Below, piece by piece: positions 31,029 to 41,751 of a DNA stretch of 64,000 nt. The stretch comes from Sphingomonas sp. Lineage in GTDB: Bacteria; Pseudomonadota; Alphaproteobacteria; Sphingomonadales; Sphingomonadaceae. The position numbers were made by a program, and so were the translations under genes. Below the pieces are notes generated by a model, which saw nothing but the letters and a program-made list of their open reading frames with translations, made no database searches and had not been told where the DNA came from. The stretch spans positions 682,001 to 746,000 of the forward strand of contig NZ_JANINP010000006.1 in the NCBI RefSeq assembly GCF_024508665.1, in the 5' to 3' direction. Positions within the stretch are counted from its first letter, which is position 1. Each line of letters opens with the position of its first letter.

Positions 31029-32442
31029 CTAATCGACCCGAATCATCAGCACGGTGTCAGCCAGTACGCGCTCCTTTCGAACTTTGGTCTCGGCTTCGCG
31101 CTGCGCGCGAGTGCGCGCTTTAAGTACCACGCTTTTGGCGATGAGCATGCGTCGAACTAGGTGTGTTCGCATCGTTTGGCGTTTGAGATCGACTGAAGTT
31201 GCAGAATTTGCGATGGGAAAGCGCACTTTGCGATCCTCCAGCGGGAGATACGTGACGTTGCGCTGAGCACTATCAATCCGAACCAAGCTATCCGAGTCTG
31301 GCTCGCCAGCGAGATAGGCGGCACATCCCAGGTATAATCGGAGCACTCCTGGAAGCTCGTCGCTTCGCCGTACATCGAGCAATAGACGCCCTTTTTGGTC
31401 AAGCCTGCCCATATCCTGCTCGGCGGCTTGCGCCATCGCCGCACTAACTCGGTTCTCGTCGCCCAGCGCCAGGAGATAGTCCATCGCGGCTGCCATGACC
31501 TCGCGCTGACTGCCAAAGTGCACTCGAATGTCGCGCACCATCGCTGAGCTCGGCCGTTCCGCCGTGGTCGAGCGGTTGAGCCGGGCAAGCGCATAGTGAA
31601 CGAGCAGATCTTCGCGCATCGCCGCGGCAGCTGTGTCGAGCTGTTCCGGGCTCAACTGCTCCTGCAACATCAAGTCTAGTGCGCGCTGCAGCGACACACG
31701 TTCGCGTGCCAGCTGTTCAAGCACTGCAGATGGCACCTCTTCAGCTGCCGGAAGCCGACCACGCAGCAAGGTGAGTTCGGCGAGCGCCTCAAGCGCCTCT
31801 ATGATCCGTTCGCTGGCAGCGGGTTGAAGCGACCGCCCGCGCCGCTCGCGTTGGTTGCGGTACTCCAGCGTACTGGCACGGCGACCGATCCGCCGACGCA
31901 ACAAAAATTCCTCTTCGTCTTCGCTCTCGCGAAAAACGAAGAAGATTCCCGGCGCTGCCGACACTGGCGCCTTACCCACCGTGCTGCTGATCAGCTCGCG
32001 CAACTCGGGTTGTGAAAAGTACTTCTGAAACGTATCGCGGCTCGTCAGGTAGCCGTCCCGATAGAGTCTGAGGCCGTCGGTTGGAACCTGGCCGACAATC
32101 ATTGTCGAGACAGCGAGGACCCTGCCAGTCAGGACCCAGGCTGCTTCCAATGCGTGGCGTCGCTCGCCAACGTCTTCGATGACATTGAGGACGAAGCCGA
32201 GATTGACAACGTCAGCCGATCTGCGCGGATTGTCGGCGCAAAAATGGGGATCCCACCCCGCTGCCACGATCCCTGCGGCGGCGAGAGCTCTCAGGTCGTC
32301 GCCTTGACCGCAGCCATAGTCGAATACCGTGACGCCCGCCTGAATCACGCCGTGCTGGACCATAAGCGACATGGGCTGCGATAGCGTATGGCGCACCATC
32401 GCGGTGCGGTGGCGCTGAACCTGTTCGGCTTGGATCGTCAAA
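31029..32442 (-). CDS. DNA phosphorothioation-associated putative methyltransferase
   Basis: QRHRTAMVRHTLSQPMSLMVQHGVIQAGVTVFDYGCGQGDDLRAL, NLGFVLNVIEDVGERRHALEAAW fit the dnd-related methyltransferase family. A TTG start overlapping the previous stop is plausible; the longest ORF reaches 32492. Confidence 0.75.
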
Positions 32443-32911
32443 AGGGTTGCCCCTGCGGATCGCGGCGTGCGCTGGCGAGCATTGCAAGCCATGCGTTGCG
32501 CCGCCCAATGCGGTTGTGATCGCGAAACAGCCCAAGCCTTTCAAGGTCCGCCGTCAGTTCGGCCCAGCGCTCACGTCCGGGATAGCTGTCAGCGACAAGT
32601 AGTTCCTTGCGATGAAGGATGAGCGGATTGAGCGACCTTTGATAGTCGGTATAGCGCACGCTGCGCGCGCCGATATCGATCAGGGCCGCTCGCGCGAGGG
32701 CGGGGAATGCCTCGGTATCGAACAGGGGATAGTCGAGTAGTCCGACAATATCGCCAGATTCAATTCGTGCCACGCTCCACTCGAATTCCTCTGCGAGCCG
32801 GCTTGCACGTTCGACCAGCACCTTTTCTGAGGGTGGCAGGCGTCCAAGTGCGCTGACATGAACATAAAGCGCGCCGCGCACCCGTTTTCCGACTGCACTA
32901 TCGCCGTTCAT
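32438..32911 (-). CDS. Stand-alone protein resembling the C-terminal domain of PT-associated methyltransferases
   Basis: GKRVRGALYVHVSALGRLPP...YTDYQRSLNPLILHRKELLVADSYPGRERWAELTADLERLGLFRDHNRIGRRNAW; ATGA overlap with the FtsK-like gene. The longer ORF reaches 32938. Confidence 0.6.
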   Translation of the reverse strand: MNGDSAVGKRVRGALYVHVSALGRLPPSEKVLVERASRLAEEFEWSVARIESGDIVGLLDYPLFDTEAFPALARAALIDIGARSVRYTDYQRSLNPLILHRKELLVADSYPGRERWAELTADLERLGLFRDHNRIGRRNAWLAMLASARRDPQGQPF

Positions 32912-35900
32912 TGTTCGGTGGTGGTGCCGCGCTCCCACGTCGCGACGATTGCATCGACCAGCTCCTCGACATCATCTTCCCCGATGAAGGGGACCTGCGC
33001 ATATATCTTCTCGTCACTATCGAGCTTGGCGATCAAATGGCCCTTGCCGAGCAGCCTGTCCGCGCCCTTTTCGCCAAGCGCGATTTTCGAGCTGCCTTCA
33101 TCGGGCAAACGAAGGATCAAGCGGTTGCCGAGGTTGGTGCGCAGCTGCATCGTCATGACTTGCACATCGGCGCGTTGGTAGATCATCACCAAGTGCAAGC
33201 CAGCGGCCCGCGCCTTGGTCGCGATCTTGTTGAGTAGCGCTTCGACCTCCTTCTTGAAGTCGTCGTCTTGCATCCAATTGGCGACCTCGTCGAAGAAGAC
33301 GACCACGCGCGGCAAGCGTTCGCTGCGCGATACGCGCTTGTTGAACTGATCGATGTTGCGGAAGCCGCGCTCCGAAATTTGCTCGTGTCGCTCTTCCATC
33401 TCGATGACGAGCTTCTGGAACAACGCCACCGTCTCGGCCTGGTCGGATACAATGCCGCCGCGCAGATGCGGTAGCCGTCGTGCCCAGTTATAGTCTAGGC
33501 CACGCTTGGGGTCGATCAGATAAAGCTCGATCTCGTCGGGCGCGTTGCGCGCGCACAGGTCGAGCATGAGGTTGGTGACCAATATTCCCTTGCCGCTGCC
33601 TGTGCTCCCGGACACCAGGGTGTGCGGTGCCGCTCGCTCCTGACCGCCAAAATCGCCAGCCAGCGGCAGGTAGAGCAATTTGCCGTCGTCTTCCTTCTCG
33701 CCGATGACCGGCGCAAACCGTTCCACAGGGCCAGCATCCACGCTCGGCACTTGGCGCAGCCATGCATCGGCAAGGTGGAGGATCGCGCGCTCGGGTCGTC
33801 GTACCGCGATCGCGATGCTGCCGGGCTGCGGGCTGATCCGCAAAATGTCGATCCGGTGTCTCGTGAGCAGATCGGTCTGCCTTCGCTCGAGCCAACTCAC
33901 GGTCAGTGTCCGCGCGCCGACGTAGATCAGGCCGCTGTTCGGTGTCAGCCGCGAGTCCAGGATCGGAGCATCCATCCCCTCCGACTGCAGCGCATTTTGC
34001 AGGTCCTGCACGATCTGCCGGAGCCAAGCTTCGCCCTGTGCTTGATCTTCGACGCGGCTCATGCGGGCAAGCGTGCCCGCAATCGCTGGTGGCCAGCCTG
34101 ACGCTCCCTCGGTATCGCCGGCCGCGATTTGAATCGCCGACTGCGCTGCGGGTCCCACGGCCGGATCGTCCGCAGAGCTTTCCGCTACGGCCTTGCCTGG
34201 TGTCTCGCTTTGGGCGGATTGTGAGGCGGTTACCGAGGCGACAGCGGATGATGCAGCCCCAGTACGCGGTGCCGAAGCGTTGTGCATTGCAGCCGAGTTC
34301 GCGCCGCTTGGAGATGGCGTCGGCACTGGTGGCGGTGACGGCGGTCCGTCTTCGCTGGCTACTGGCGGCTTCCCTCCATCGCCGCTTCCGCCGATGGGCC
34401 AATCCCCAGGAAGCGGCAATGGTGGAGCTGGCTTGTCCTCACCGAGCGCTGTCAGCAGTTCCACCACCTCGGCCTGACCATGCACCCATTGTGCAACCGG
34501 CCGGCGCTCCTCGGCCGGCATATCACGATCTGGCATGACCGCTGTGCTGGGTGGGCTCGCCAGGTCGTAGCTGAACACCATGGAATGACCGCTGACCTCG
34601 ATCCGCACGCTCTGCTGACGTAGCGCTTCGATCCACTCCAGCTGCGACATGCCAGCGACAGTATCGAATGGATCCATTTGCTCGAGCAGCATGTCCGCGA
34701 TGCGGTTGCGCCAGATTGACGGGTCGAGACTCGTCTCGGGAAGCAGGAGCCGACGATGCATCTCCGTGAAGGTCGCTTCAAGCTGCCGCAGCGACGTCGT
34801 CCGCATCTTGTTGAGCGAGGAGGCCGTTCCGTACTTGGCCTCCGCGATGACGATCTTGATTACAGGCTCGCCAGCGACACTCGTGAAAGCGACCGACAGG
34901 ATATCCGCCATTTCACCGCGTAGGTCGAGCCAGTGCCGATTGTCGTCGAGGAAGAACCACGCGGCCGCATAGTCTTCACTCTCGGCAAACCAGCCTTCGA
35001 GGCGCCGCTCGGCAAGCACGAGCCCGATCAGCTCCTGAGCGAAATTCCACCACTGCGCGGCCTTCATCACCACGGCGCCCGATAGTCGCGCGGCAATTGC
35101 ATGCAGGCGCTTTAGAACGGCGTTGCGCAGTTCGAGCGATGCGTTGGGTAGCAACTTCGCCAGATCGTTATTCAACCGGTCACCGAGGTCCGTGCTGCTG
35201 ACCTCGGCCGAGACGATCACGTTGTGGGCCGAATTGGGCGTCGAGAAGTAGCGGATGATCCGCCGGTCATCCTGCACGATCAGGCGGCGATCGGCGATGC
35301 GGTCGAACGTTACCACCCAGTTGGCAAGTGCGTGCGCGCGCTTGAGCACGTCCGCCACGCCAGTATCGACAAATTCAACCCAGCGAAGCGGCAACCACGG
35401 GGCAGTCCGAGCGGTATTCTGGCGAACGAGCACATCGTGAAGCGCGTTGGTCCAGGCGACCACAGCCGACGGTTGCACGGTGGCGGTCAAATATAAACCG
35501 GATTCGACGCTACGCTTCTTGAATGGCAGTCGCTTCGATCGCGCAGTGGGGATATGCGTGCCGAACGCAACTTCTTCAGTGATTGGGTCCCCTTCAACCC
35601 AGCGCACCAAGGCCGAGCGTGCAATCACATCCTGGAGAAGCACCAGATCGCTGCCTTTGCTCGTTTCCGACGAGGTTAGCCGGTCCGGGCCCACCAGACT
35701 GATGCGCAACCGTGACATGAAGGAGCGGCTGGGATCGCCGGCCGTGGCATTGTCGAAGTCCGATGCCATGCGCCGATTTTGGCTCTCATAGAGTTCACGC
35801 AACCGCGCCGGATCATCGTGGGTCACAACCAGGTCGCAACGGACATCCGAATTTTCATCTACCAGCCGCGTCAGGCTCTTGGCCAGCAGCACCGGAATGT

Positions 35901-38313
35901 CGTCAGACTCCGCACCAAGCAGCACGATCGAGAAATTGGCGCGCTCGTGCGGGCGCAGATCAAGATATTCTGAACTCACACGGTGCAGCGAATCCACCGC
36001 TTCCTGTGCCCCGTCCTCCCCGATATTGCGCACGCCGTCGCCTTCGGCTTCTTCAAGCATGCTGCAATCGAGCACGCGCTGAGTCTCCGCCAACAGGGTC
36101 GAGCGCGGGCCTAAGCCGCGACCGATATCCGCATAATAGGTGGCCGATAACGTTCGCACGCGGCTTTCGAGGAAATCGCTTGCACCAGTGCGTTGCTGCG
36201 CGTTCGACGCCAAAATCGCTTTGGCCGCCTCAGCAGACTGCAGCGCCTTGGCCCGGATCTCAGCCAGACGGAACGGGTGCCAGGTGGCGACGATTGCCGC
36301 TGGACGCTTGCCTTCGATTTGAATGCAGCCAATCTCGAGCAATGGCGCGACTAGCTCACGCAAACCCGCTTCCGATGCTGCATTTCCCTGCAGCGTGATG
36401 AGCAGGTCGCCATAGCGTTCGGCCTGATCGATCAACGCGCTTGCGGCGAGGCCTTCGCCATCGATTAGCGCTGCGATAGCCGCGGTATAATTTGCGCGAA
36501 ACGCCTCGAAGCTTGCGGCGATCGCATCCGCGGCGATATCGCTGATTACGGCATCGGCGCGCAGCTCGTCGAGTGCCTTCGCAAACCGGGCGCATACCCG
36601 ATTATGCTCGGCCTCCGAATTGGCGAGCATGCCGCTCTGCATGCCGAAGGTGTCAATCAACGAGCTAGCGTCTTCCAGATCGATGCCGCTAGCGCCGCGG
36701 CGTGCACGCTTGTTCTCCGAAGCAGTGCCGGTGAGCAGAAATGCCGAAGCCGCACCGGTGGGCTTGAGGAACCGCAAATCCGAGGGCAGTGAATAGCCGA
36801 CGGCGCTTGGCTTGGGGCGCCAGCTCATCTGAGCGCGGGAGATCGCGGTTTTAGCTTTGCCGGATTTGATCTCGGTGACCTCGGCCGCATCAACCAGAAA
36901 GGCCTCGAACTCGATCGTAGTCGAGCCCGACGCTCCATCGACTGGCTGCTTCTCCCAATCGGTCGTCCAGCAGCGTCCGAAATCGAGCACAATCTCCGGG
37001 GTAAGCAACTGATCGAGTCCGCGATAGCGATCGCGCAGATAGAGCAGCTGCGCTTTCAGCTTCTCGTTCGCCCAAAAGCTTGCCTGATCCGAACCCCGCA
37101 GCCAGACATAAATAGCCCGGCCGCTGCTTTCTTCTTCGGAACATACCCCGTCGACGAGGCGCAGTAAGCCCTCGATTAGGTCATCAACCTCGATCGGGCG
37201 TTTGAAGATCAGCTTCTCCCAGCGCCGGTAGAGTTGGGGGCTCTTTTTCAAACGCTCACGGTGCGCCTCGAAAAAGGCGTCGATCTTAGTGCCTGGCTTT
37301 GCCACATCGCTTTGCAAGCCGTCGAGGAAACTGATTTCCTCTGCCGTCAGCGTACCGCGAAACTCTTGATCGAACAGGCGCCGAGTCTCTTGGCCGAAGG
37401 ACGGTTTCTCGGTCTTCTTGGTCTGTACGAAGATCGCAGTTAGATCGTCCCAGGCGATCTCAGCAGCATCGGCTTGGGCCTTGCTCCATTGCCCGTCGCG
37501 CACGTTGCGATCGTCACACAACGCCGCGACGCGTGCGGCATTTTCGGCGCTGATCGATTGCACATCAGCCAGTTCAGAGAGCTTGCGACGCAATTCGCCT
37601 GAAGCGAGCGTCTCGCCGTCCTTAGCACGGCGATAGAGAAAGGGCTGCGCGTCGCTTCGTAGGCGCTGGAAGAAATCGCGCGCCGCAGGGACCGTGGCCG
37701 AGATGCTCGACTTGGCGTCGCCAGCGTTGCGCGGCAGCCGGAGCGCGGGCAGGCTTTCTCGCACCGCATTCTCGAGCATAGAGCCCGCTTTCATTGTCGC
37801 TGCCACTCGGGCGCAGAAATTCGCAAGCAGGATCGGAGTGACGACTAGGTCGCTACTGATCAGACCCTCAAGGACGGTAGCGAACTGGCTTTGGGTTTCG
37901 GGCACGCTGTGGGCGAGCGCCACTTCGGCCCAGAGCTGCGGCCGCTCCAGCAACCAGCTCTCATCAATGCGCGTAACATGGCCCAAACTCTGCTCGACCG
38001 CGCGGATTTGCGCCGCAGGAACGGAGAAGATCGTCGCTCGAACGCCGTCGGTTGGATGATTGCGGTGCCATGTCGCGGTCTTCGTCGATTCCTGTGCCGC
38101 GCCGATGTCGCCATCTTTAAGCGATTTATGGACAAACACCTCGATTGGGCCGACGCTTGGAATCGCCGCGACGGCGCGTGCGATCGCCGTGGTGACATCG
38201 GGTTTAAGCCCCATGATGCCAAAAAGGGCGCGGGTGCCAGGTCTGGCAAGCAAGTCGGCTAGGCGCGTCGCCGTGACCTGGCCGACGATATCAAGCGGCG
38301 TCATCAAGGTCAT
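32908..38313 (-). CDS. sspH: SspH/DptH-like protein with C-terminal FtsK/HerA-type ATPase (1801 aa)
   Basis: HTLVSGSTGSGKGILVTNLMLDL Walker A and RVVVFFDEVANWM Walker B at the C-terminus; third gene of the restriction half of the operon. Confidence 0.65.
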   Translation of the reverse strand: MTLMTPLDIVGQVTATRLADLLARPGTRALFGIMGLKPDVTTAIARAVAAIPSVGPIEVFVHKSLKDGDIGAAQESTKTATWHRNHPTDGVRATIFSVPAAQIRAVEQSLGHVTRIDESWLLERPQLWAEVALAHSVPETQSQFATVLEGLISSDLVVTPILLANFCARVAATMKAGSMLENAVRESLPALRLPRNAGDAKSSISATVPAARDFFQRLRSDAQPFLYRRAKDGETLASGELRRKLSELADVQSISAENAARVAALCDDRNVRDGQWSKAQADAAEIAWDDLTAIFVQTKKTEKPSFGQETRRLFDQEFRGTLTAEEISFLDGLQSDVAKPGTKIDAFFEAHRERLKKSPQLYRRWEKLIFKRPIEVDDLIEGLLRLVDGVCSEEESSGRAIYVWLRGSDQASFWANEKLKAQLLYLRDRYRGLDQLLTPEIVLDFGRCWTTDWEKQPVDGASGSTTIEFEAFLVDAAEVTEIKSGKAKTAISRAQMSWRPKPSAVGYSLPSDLRFLKPTGAASAFLLTGTASENKRARRGASGIDLEDASSLIDTFGMQSGMLANSEAEHNRVCARFAKALDELRADAVISDIAADAIAASFEAFRANYTAAIAALIDGEGLAASALIDQAERYGDLLITLQGNAASEAGLRELVAPLLEIGCIQIEGKRPAAIVATWHPFRLAEIRAKALQSAEAAKAILASNAQQRTGASDFLESRVRTLSATYYADIGRGLGPRSTLLAETQRVLDCSMLEEAEGDGVRNIGEDGAQEAVDSLHRVSSEYLDLRPHERANFSIVLLGAESDDIPVLLAKSLTRLVDENSDVRCDLVVTHDDPARLRELYESQNRRMASDFDNATAGDPSRSFMSRLRISLVGPDRLTSSETSKGSDLVLLQDVIARSALVRWVEGDPITEEVAFGTHIPTARSKRLPFKKRSVESGLYLTATVQPSAVVAWTNALHDVLVRQNTARTAPWLPLRWVEFVDTGVADVLKRAHALANWVVTFDRIADRRLIVQDDRRIIRYFSTPNSAHNVIVSAEVSSTDLGDRLNNDLAKLLPNASLELRNAVLKRLHAIAARLSGAVVMKAAQWWNFAQELIGLVLAERRLEGWFAESEDYAAAWFFLDDNRHWLDLRGEMADILSVAFTSVAGEPVIKIVIAEAKYGTASSLNKMRTTSLRQLEATFTEMHRRLLLPETSLDPSIWRNRIADMLLEQMDPFDTVAGMSQLEWIEALRQQSVRIEVSGHSMVFSYDLASPPSTAVMPDRDMPAEERRPVAQWVHGQAEVVELLTALGEDKPAPPLPLPGDWPIGGSGDGGKPPVASEDGPPSPPPVPTPSPSGANSAAMHNASAPRTGAASSAVASVTASQSAQSETPGKAVAESSADDPAVGPAAQSAIQIAAGDTEGASGWPPAIAGTLARMSRVEDQAQGEAWLRQIVQDLQNALQSEGMDAPILDSRLTPNSGLIYVGARTLTVSWLERRQTDLLTRHRIDILRISPQPGSIAIAVRRPERAILHLADAWLRQVPSVDAGPVERFAPVIGEKEDDGKLLYLPLAGDFGGQERAAPHTLVSGSTGSGKGILVTNLMLDLCARNAPDEIELYLIDPKRGLDYNWARRLPHLRGGIVSDQAETVALFQKLVIEMEERHEQISERGFRNIDQFNKRVSRSERLPRVVVFFDEVANWMQDDDFKKEVEALLNKIATKARAAGLHLVMIYQRADVQVMTMQLRTNLGNRLILRLPDEGSSKIALGEKGADRLLGKGHLIAKLDSDEKIYAQVPFIGEDDVEELVDAIVATWERGTTTEQ

Positions 38314-39928
38314 CGTCAGTCAGCATCGCACTATCGGGGTGGAACGGGTTGAACACGAATGCGCAATCGTCCGACTTGCGCTCCAGGAAGCCGAGCATTC
38401 TGAGCCGGTCCTCGAAACTCCGCTCATTCTCACGGAAGCTGGCATCAACCTCGGGCAGCTCTCCGTTGAACGCTAGCATCGCTTCCTGCGCCCCGATCAC
38501 AATGCGGTATCGTTTGAACAGGGTGTGTAGAAACGAGTCGAGTTCTACCGGACCAGTCACGTTGGCGAGTACCAGAGCCTCGATCAGCTCGTCGTTCGGA
38601 GCGTACCAGGTGCCAACACCAGCACGCGCGGTGATCGCGCCAATCTGTCGGCTATGCGCGACATACATCGCGCTTACCGAGTGCGAGCGGGGCTTCTGAA
38701 CTTCATTCAGCAGCACCTCGATCTGCTCGCTTGCACTGGGCATGTTGTAGGGATCGGAACCGATGTCGCGTTTCCACAAGAACCGTTGCTCGAGCGTGTT
38801 GCGCGCCGTCATGCTGGCTTGTTCGCTCACCTCGATCGCTTCCCACTCCTCGCTGTCGCGATACACTTCGACGAACGTCCGCATCGCCTCCGGCAGCAGA
38901 CGGCGATGGCGTTGATACATCCCCTCCGAGAGCTTGCGCAGACCATTTCCGGAAGTGCTGCCCACCATGTCGAGCACATAGGGCGGTACGTGGCCATCGG
39001 CGCCTTCGACCACCTCGACCGCGCGTTCCACGATGTAGAGAAGCAAGTTGAAGCCACTAAGACGCGCTAGCGATGCCAACGATGTCGCCACCGGCATTTT
39101 CTTGAGTGAGAGAATTGCGCGCCAATCTTCTGCCAGCCGCTCATAGGCTTCATGATAGGGGAGCGGCAGAAAACCGGTGTTGAGTGAACGCGGCACATCC
39201 TCATATGCCTCGCCGCCCATCAGCTTGCGCGCCAAGCGGTTCCAGGGGCTGTTGGCGCCGATCAGTTCATTTTGGACGAGCGTCGCTATTTCGATGCGCA
39301 GCTTCGAACGGTTGATCATTAAGTACATTAACTCGCCCGTCCGTCGCATGAAGCGACGGTCGGACGTGTGCGCGACTTCCTTGACGTCGGCAAAAAGCAT
39401 CGAGCTGCCGAGGGGCAATAGGTGTCGAGAGGTTGGCCGGCGGCTGCTATTGCCATCCACCTGCCCGCTCCGGAGCAATGCAACCGCGTTCGCGAGATCC
39501 TGGAATTGCGGGAAGGTTTTGCGCAAATGCGGCACATCCACCGGCGGCTTTGCACCTAGTTCTTCGATCCAGTTCGACCACATCGCCGAATTCTCGACGC
39601 CCGACGTTGCGATCTCGTCGATGTGTTGGTCGTTGAACAATAAATGCCGCAATCCCAGTGCCAGCGGAGCGTCGTAATTCACCCACTCATGCTCGCCTTG
39701 GCCGTTGGCATCCACGCCTGGTCCGGGAAAGATCGGTCTTTGGTGACGCGCCCGCGAAAAGCAGATGTGCAGCGTCTCAAGCACGGCCAGCCACGGCGAT
39801 TGATCATCATACAGCAACAGGCCCCAGATCGGGACCTCGCACCACAAAGTCATTTGTGTCAGCTGGAGTTGCCGGGGCAGTTCGAGACTTCCCGGGACCA
39901 GCAAGGGCGTGCGTGTGGGTTCCGGCAT
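38291..39928 (-). CDS. sspG: SspG/DptG-like protein of a phosphorothioation-dependent restriction module
   Basis: 545 aa without recognised catalytic motifs; assigned by position between an SspF/DptF-like ATPase and an SspH/DptH-like FtsK protein. Confidence 0.5.
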   Translation of the reverse strand: MPEPTRTPLLVPGSLELPRQLQLTQMTLWCEVPIWGLLLYDDQSPWLAVLETLHICFSRARHQRPIFPGPGVDANGQGEHEWVNYDAPLALGLRHLLFNDQHIDEIATSGVENSAMWSNWIEELGAKPPVDVPHLRKTFPQFQDLANAVALLRSGQVDGNSSRRPTSRHLLPLGSSMLFADVKEVAHTSDRRFMRRTGELMYLMINRSKLRIEIATLVQNELIGANSPWNRLARKLMGGEAYEDVPRSLNTGFLPLPYHEAYERLAEDWRAILSLKKMPVATSLASLARLSGFNLLLYIVERAVEVVEGADGHVPPYVLDMVGSTSGNGLRKLSEGMYQRHRRLLPEAMRTFVEVYRDSEEWEAIEVSEQASMTARNTLEQRFLWKRDIGSDPYNMPSASEQIEVLLNEVQKPRSHSVSAMYVAHSRQIGAITARAGVGTWYAPNDELIEALVLANVTGPVELDSFLHTLFKRYRIVIGAQEAMLAFNGELPEVDASFRENERSFEDRLRMLGFLERKSDDCAFVFNPFHPDSAMLTDDDLDDAA

Positions 39929-39930
39929 TG

Positions 39931-41751
39931 TCAGACCTCGAGCGTCTTGGCGTCGACGTTGCCCGACGAGCCCAGCGACAACACGAACACGTTGCTCAAA
40001 TCGCCCTCGTCGCCCTCATCGCCAAATGCCGCGCTGGTGATCAGCGCGAATTGGCGAACTTCCTGCTGACATTGACGCGAAAAGCTGGAGGGCAAGCTAC
40101 CTTCCTCCACCCGCAACAGATATTCGAACAGCAAAGGCCGGATTTCCAGCGGATCGATGGTGCCCTCGACCGACCTGCTGCGGATACGCAGCATCGGCCG
40201 CCGCCCGGCGGGATCCATCTCGAGTTTGATGTTCTGCGCCCTAGCTCCGCGCTGGATCGCATCAATTGTTGCGATCCGGCCCACAGTATCGTCCGTCCGC
40301 CCTATCGTGCCCGCGAGCCATAACTTCTCGCTCTCCTCGGTCATCATGCCGAGGTAAGCGCGATTGAGCCCCTTGATGAGACGCCGCGCAATTTGGTCGA
40401 GATAGGTCTTGTTGGCCTCGGTGTCCTCAAGGGCTGAGATCACTTCCAAATAAGTGCCCGCGTGATGAAGCACGGTGAATCGCCATGGCGACGACATACC
40501 GAGCCGGTCTGCCGACAAACGGAAGAAGGCGCGACGGCGCTGCGTCGCGATGCTGCTGCGAAAATCGTCGGCCTTGCTGCGGTCGGCGGTCACATAATAA
40601 GCGTGGTGCGCCGGGGCGAACAGCTTCTCGCCGTAGATGAGCTCGCTGCCGAAGATCTCACTGGCAACGTCTTTCGGCTCTCCTTTTGTAAGTGCTTCGT
40701 CGAGCAAATTGTTGGTCTCGTCGCCAAGGCCAAGCGTCGCCATCTGGCTGAACACCACGTTCGCGTCCCGCTGTCGCTTAGGCATATTGAGACCGAGCGC
40801 ATTTTCATACGGGTTGCAAAGCCCGTAATTGCCCTTGGCGGCACGCTGCTTCGCACGGTCGCAATCAAGCAGCGGATCATCGGGGACGCGTTTATCGCCC
40901 AGGATGATGTTGACCGCCAGCATGATCAGGTAGCGGATCGGAATATGACTGTCGTTCGCAGCGCCAATACGAAGCGCATCCTTGATCCGCGTCCTGAATG
41001 TCAGTCCGGAGCCACTATCCCCACGCAAGATCCCTTGGTTAAGACGGATCGGGCATGGATTGATCGCATCCACTCCTGGACATCCGCTACACGATGTGTC
41101 CCAATCGGGATGATTGACCACGGCGTCGAAAATGTCGTCCACTGTCTTGCCGCTCCAGCTGCGGCTGAGATTGAGCAGGATGAGGTCGAGCGCGCCTTCC
41201 TTTCGCTCGAACCGTAGCATGCGCGCCAATTCGGCATGGACGTGGGCAGCTCCGAGCGTAGTGCTGTCGCGAAAATAGCGAAGCAACTGCCCATCGTTCG
41301 CGGCAATGAGATAGCGGACATCGGTCAGCTCACCGTGCAGACATGCGATAATCGCTGCAAGCTCGGCGTCCTTCTCGTCATCTTCAAGTTCGCTGAGATC
41401 ACGAATGACGCGCAATCGAATGCCGTTGGGCAAGGTCGTTTCGAGGACCGCAGCCTCGCCAGGCCACAGCTCGGGCGCCATCTTCAGCTCCTCGAGCAGC
41501 AATTGGCGAATATGATAGGTTTTGCCGTCGCCCGCAGTGCCAGTCAGAATGACATTGTGCGGCGTTTCTCCGCATAACGCTGCCTTCAGCGCCTCGATTT
41601 GCGGGGCCGGAATGTCCATCGGTGCGACATTGAACTTGGCGAGTGCCGAGCGGACGTTCTCGTCGCTCAGTACATCGCCTTCAGGCGAAGGCCCATAGGT
41701 CCGCAGGAACGATACCAGGGGGCTCGACTGGCAGTCGCTCACAGATGACAC
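39931..41751 (-). CDS. sspF: SspF/DptF-like ATPase of a phosphorothioation-dependent restriction module
   Basis: P-loop NVILTGTAGDGKTYHIRQLL; overlaps the PAPS-reductase-like gene. Confidence 0.6.
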   Translation of the reverse strand: MSSVSDCQSSPLVSFLRTYGPSPEGDVLSDENVRSALAKFNVAPMDIPAPQIEALKAALCGETPHNVILTGTAGDGKTYHIRQLLLEELKMAPELWPGEAAVLETTLPNGIRLRVIRDLSELEDDEKDAELAAIIACLHGELTDVRYLIAANDGQLLRYFRDSTTLGAAHVHAELARMLRFERKEGALDLILLNLSRSWSGKTVDDIFDAVVNHPDWDTSCSGCPGVDAINPCPIRLNQGILRGDSGSGLTFRTRIKDALRIGAANDSHIPIRYLIMLAVNIILGDKRVPDDPLLDCDRAKQRAAKGNYGLCNPYENALGLNMPKRQRDANVVFSQMATLGLGDETNNLLDEALTKGEPKDVASEIFGSELIYGEKLFAPAHHAYYVTADRSKADDFRSSIATQRRRAFFRLSADRLGMSSPWRFTVLHHAGTYLEVISALEDTEANKTYLDQIARRLIKGLNRAYLGMMTEESEKLWLAGTIGRTDDTVGRIATIDAIQRGARAQNIKLEMDPAGRRPMLRIRSRSVEGTIDPLEIRPLLFEYLLRVEEGSLPSSFSRQCQQEVRQFALITSAAFGDEGDEGDLSNVFVLSLGSSGNVDAKTLEV

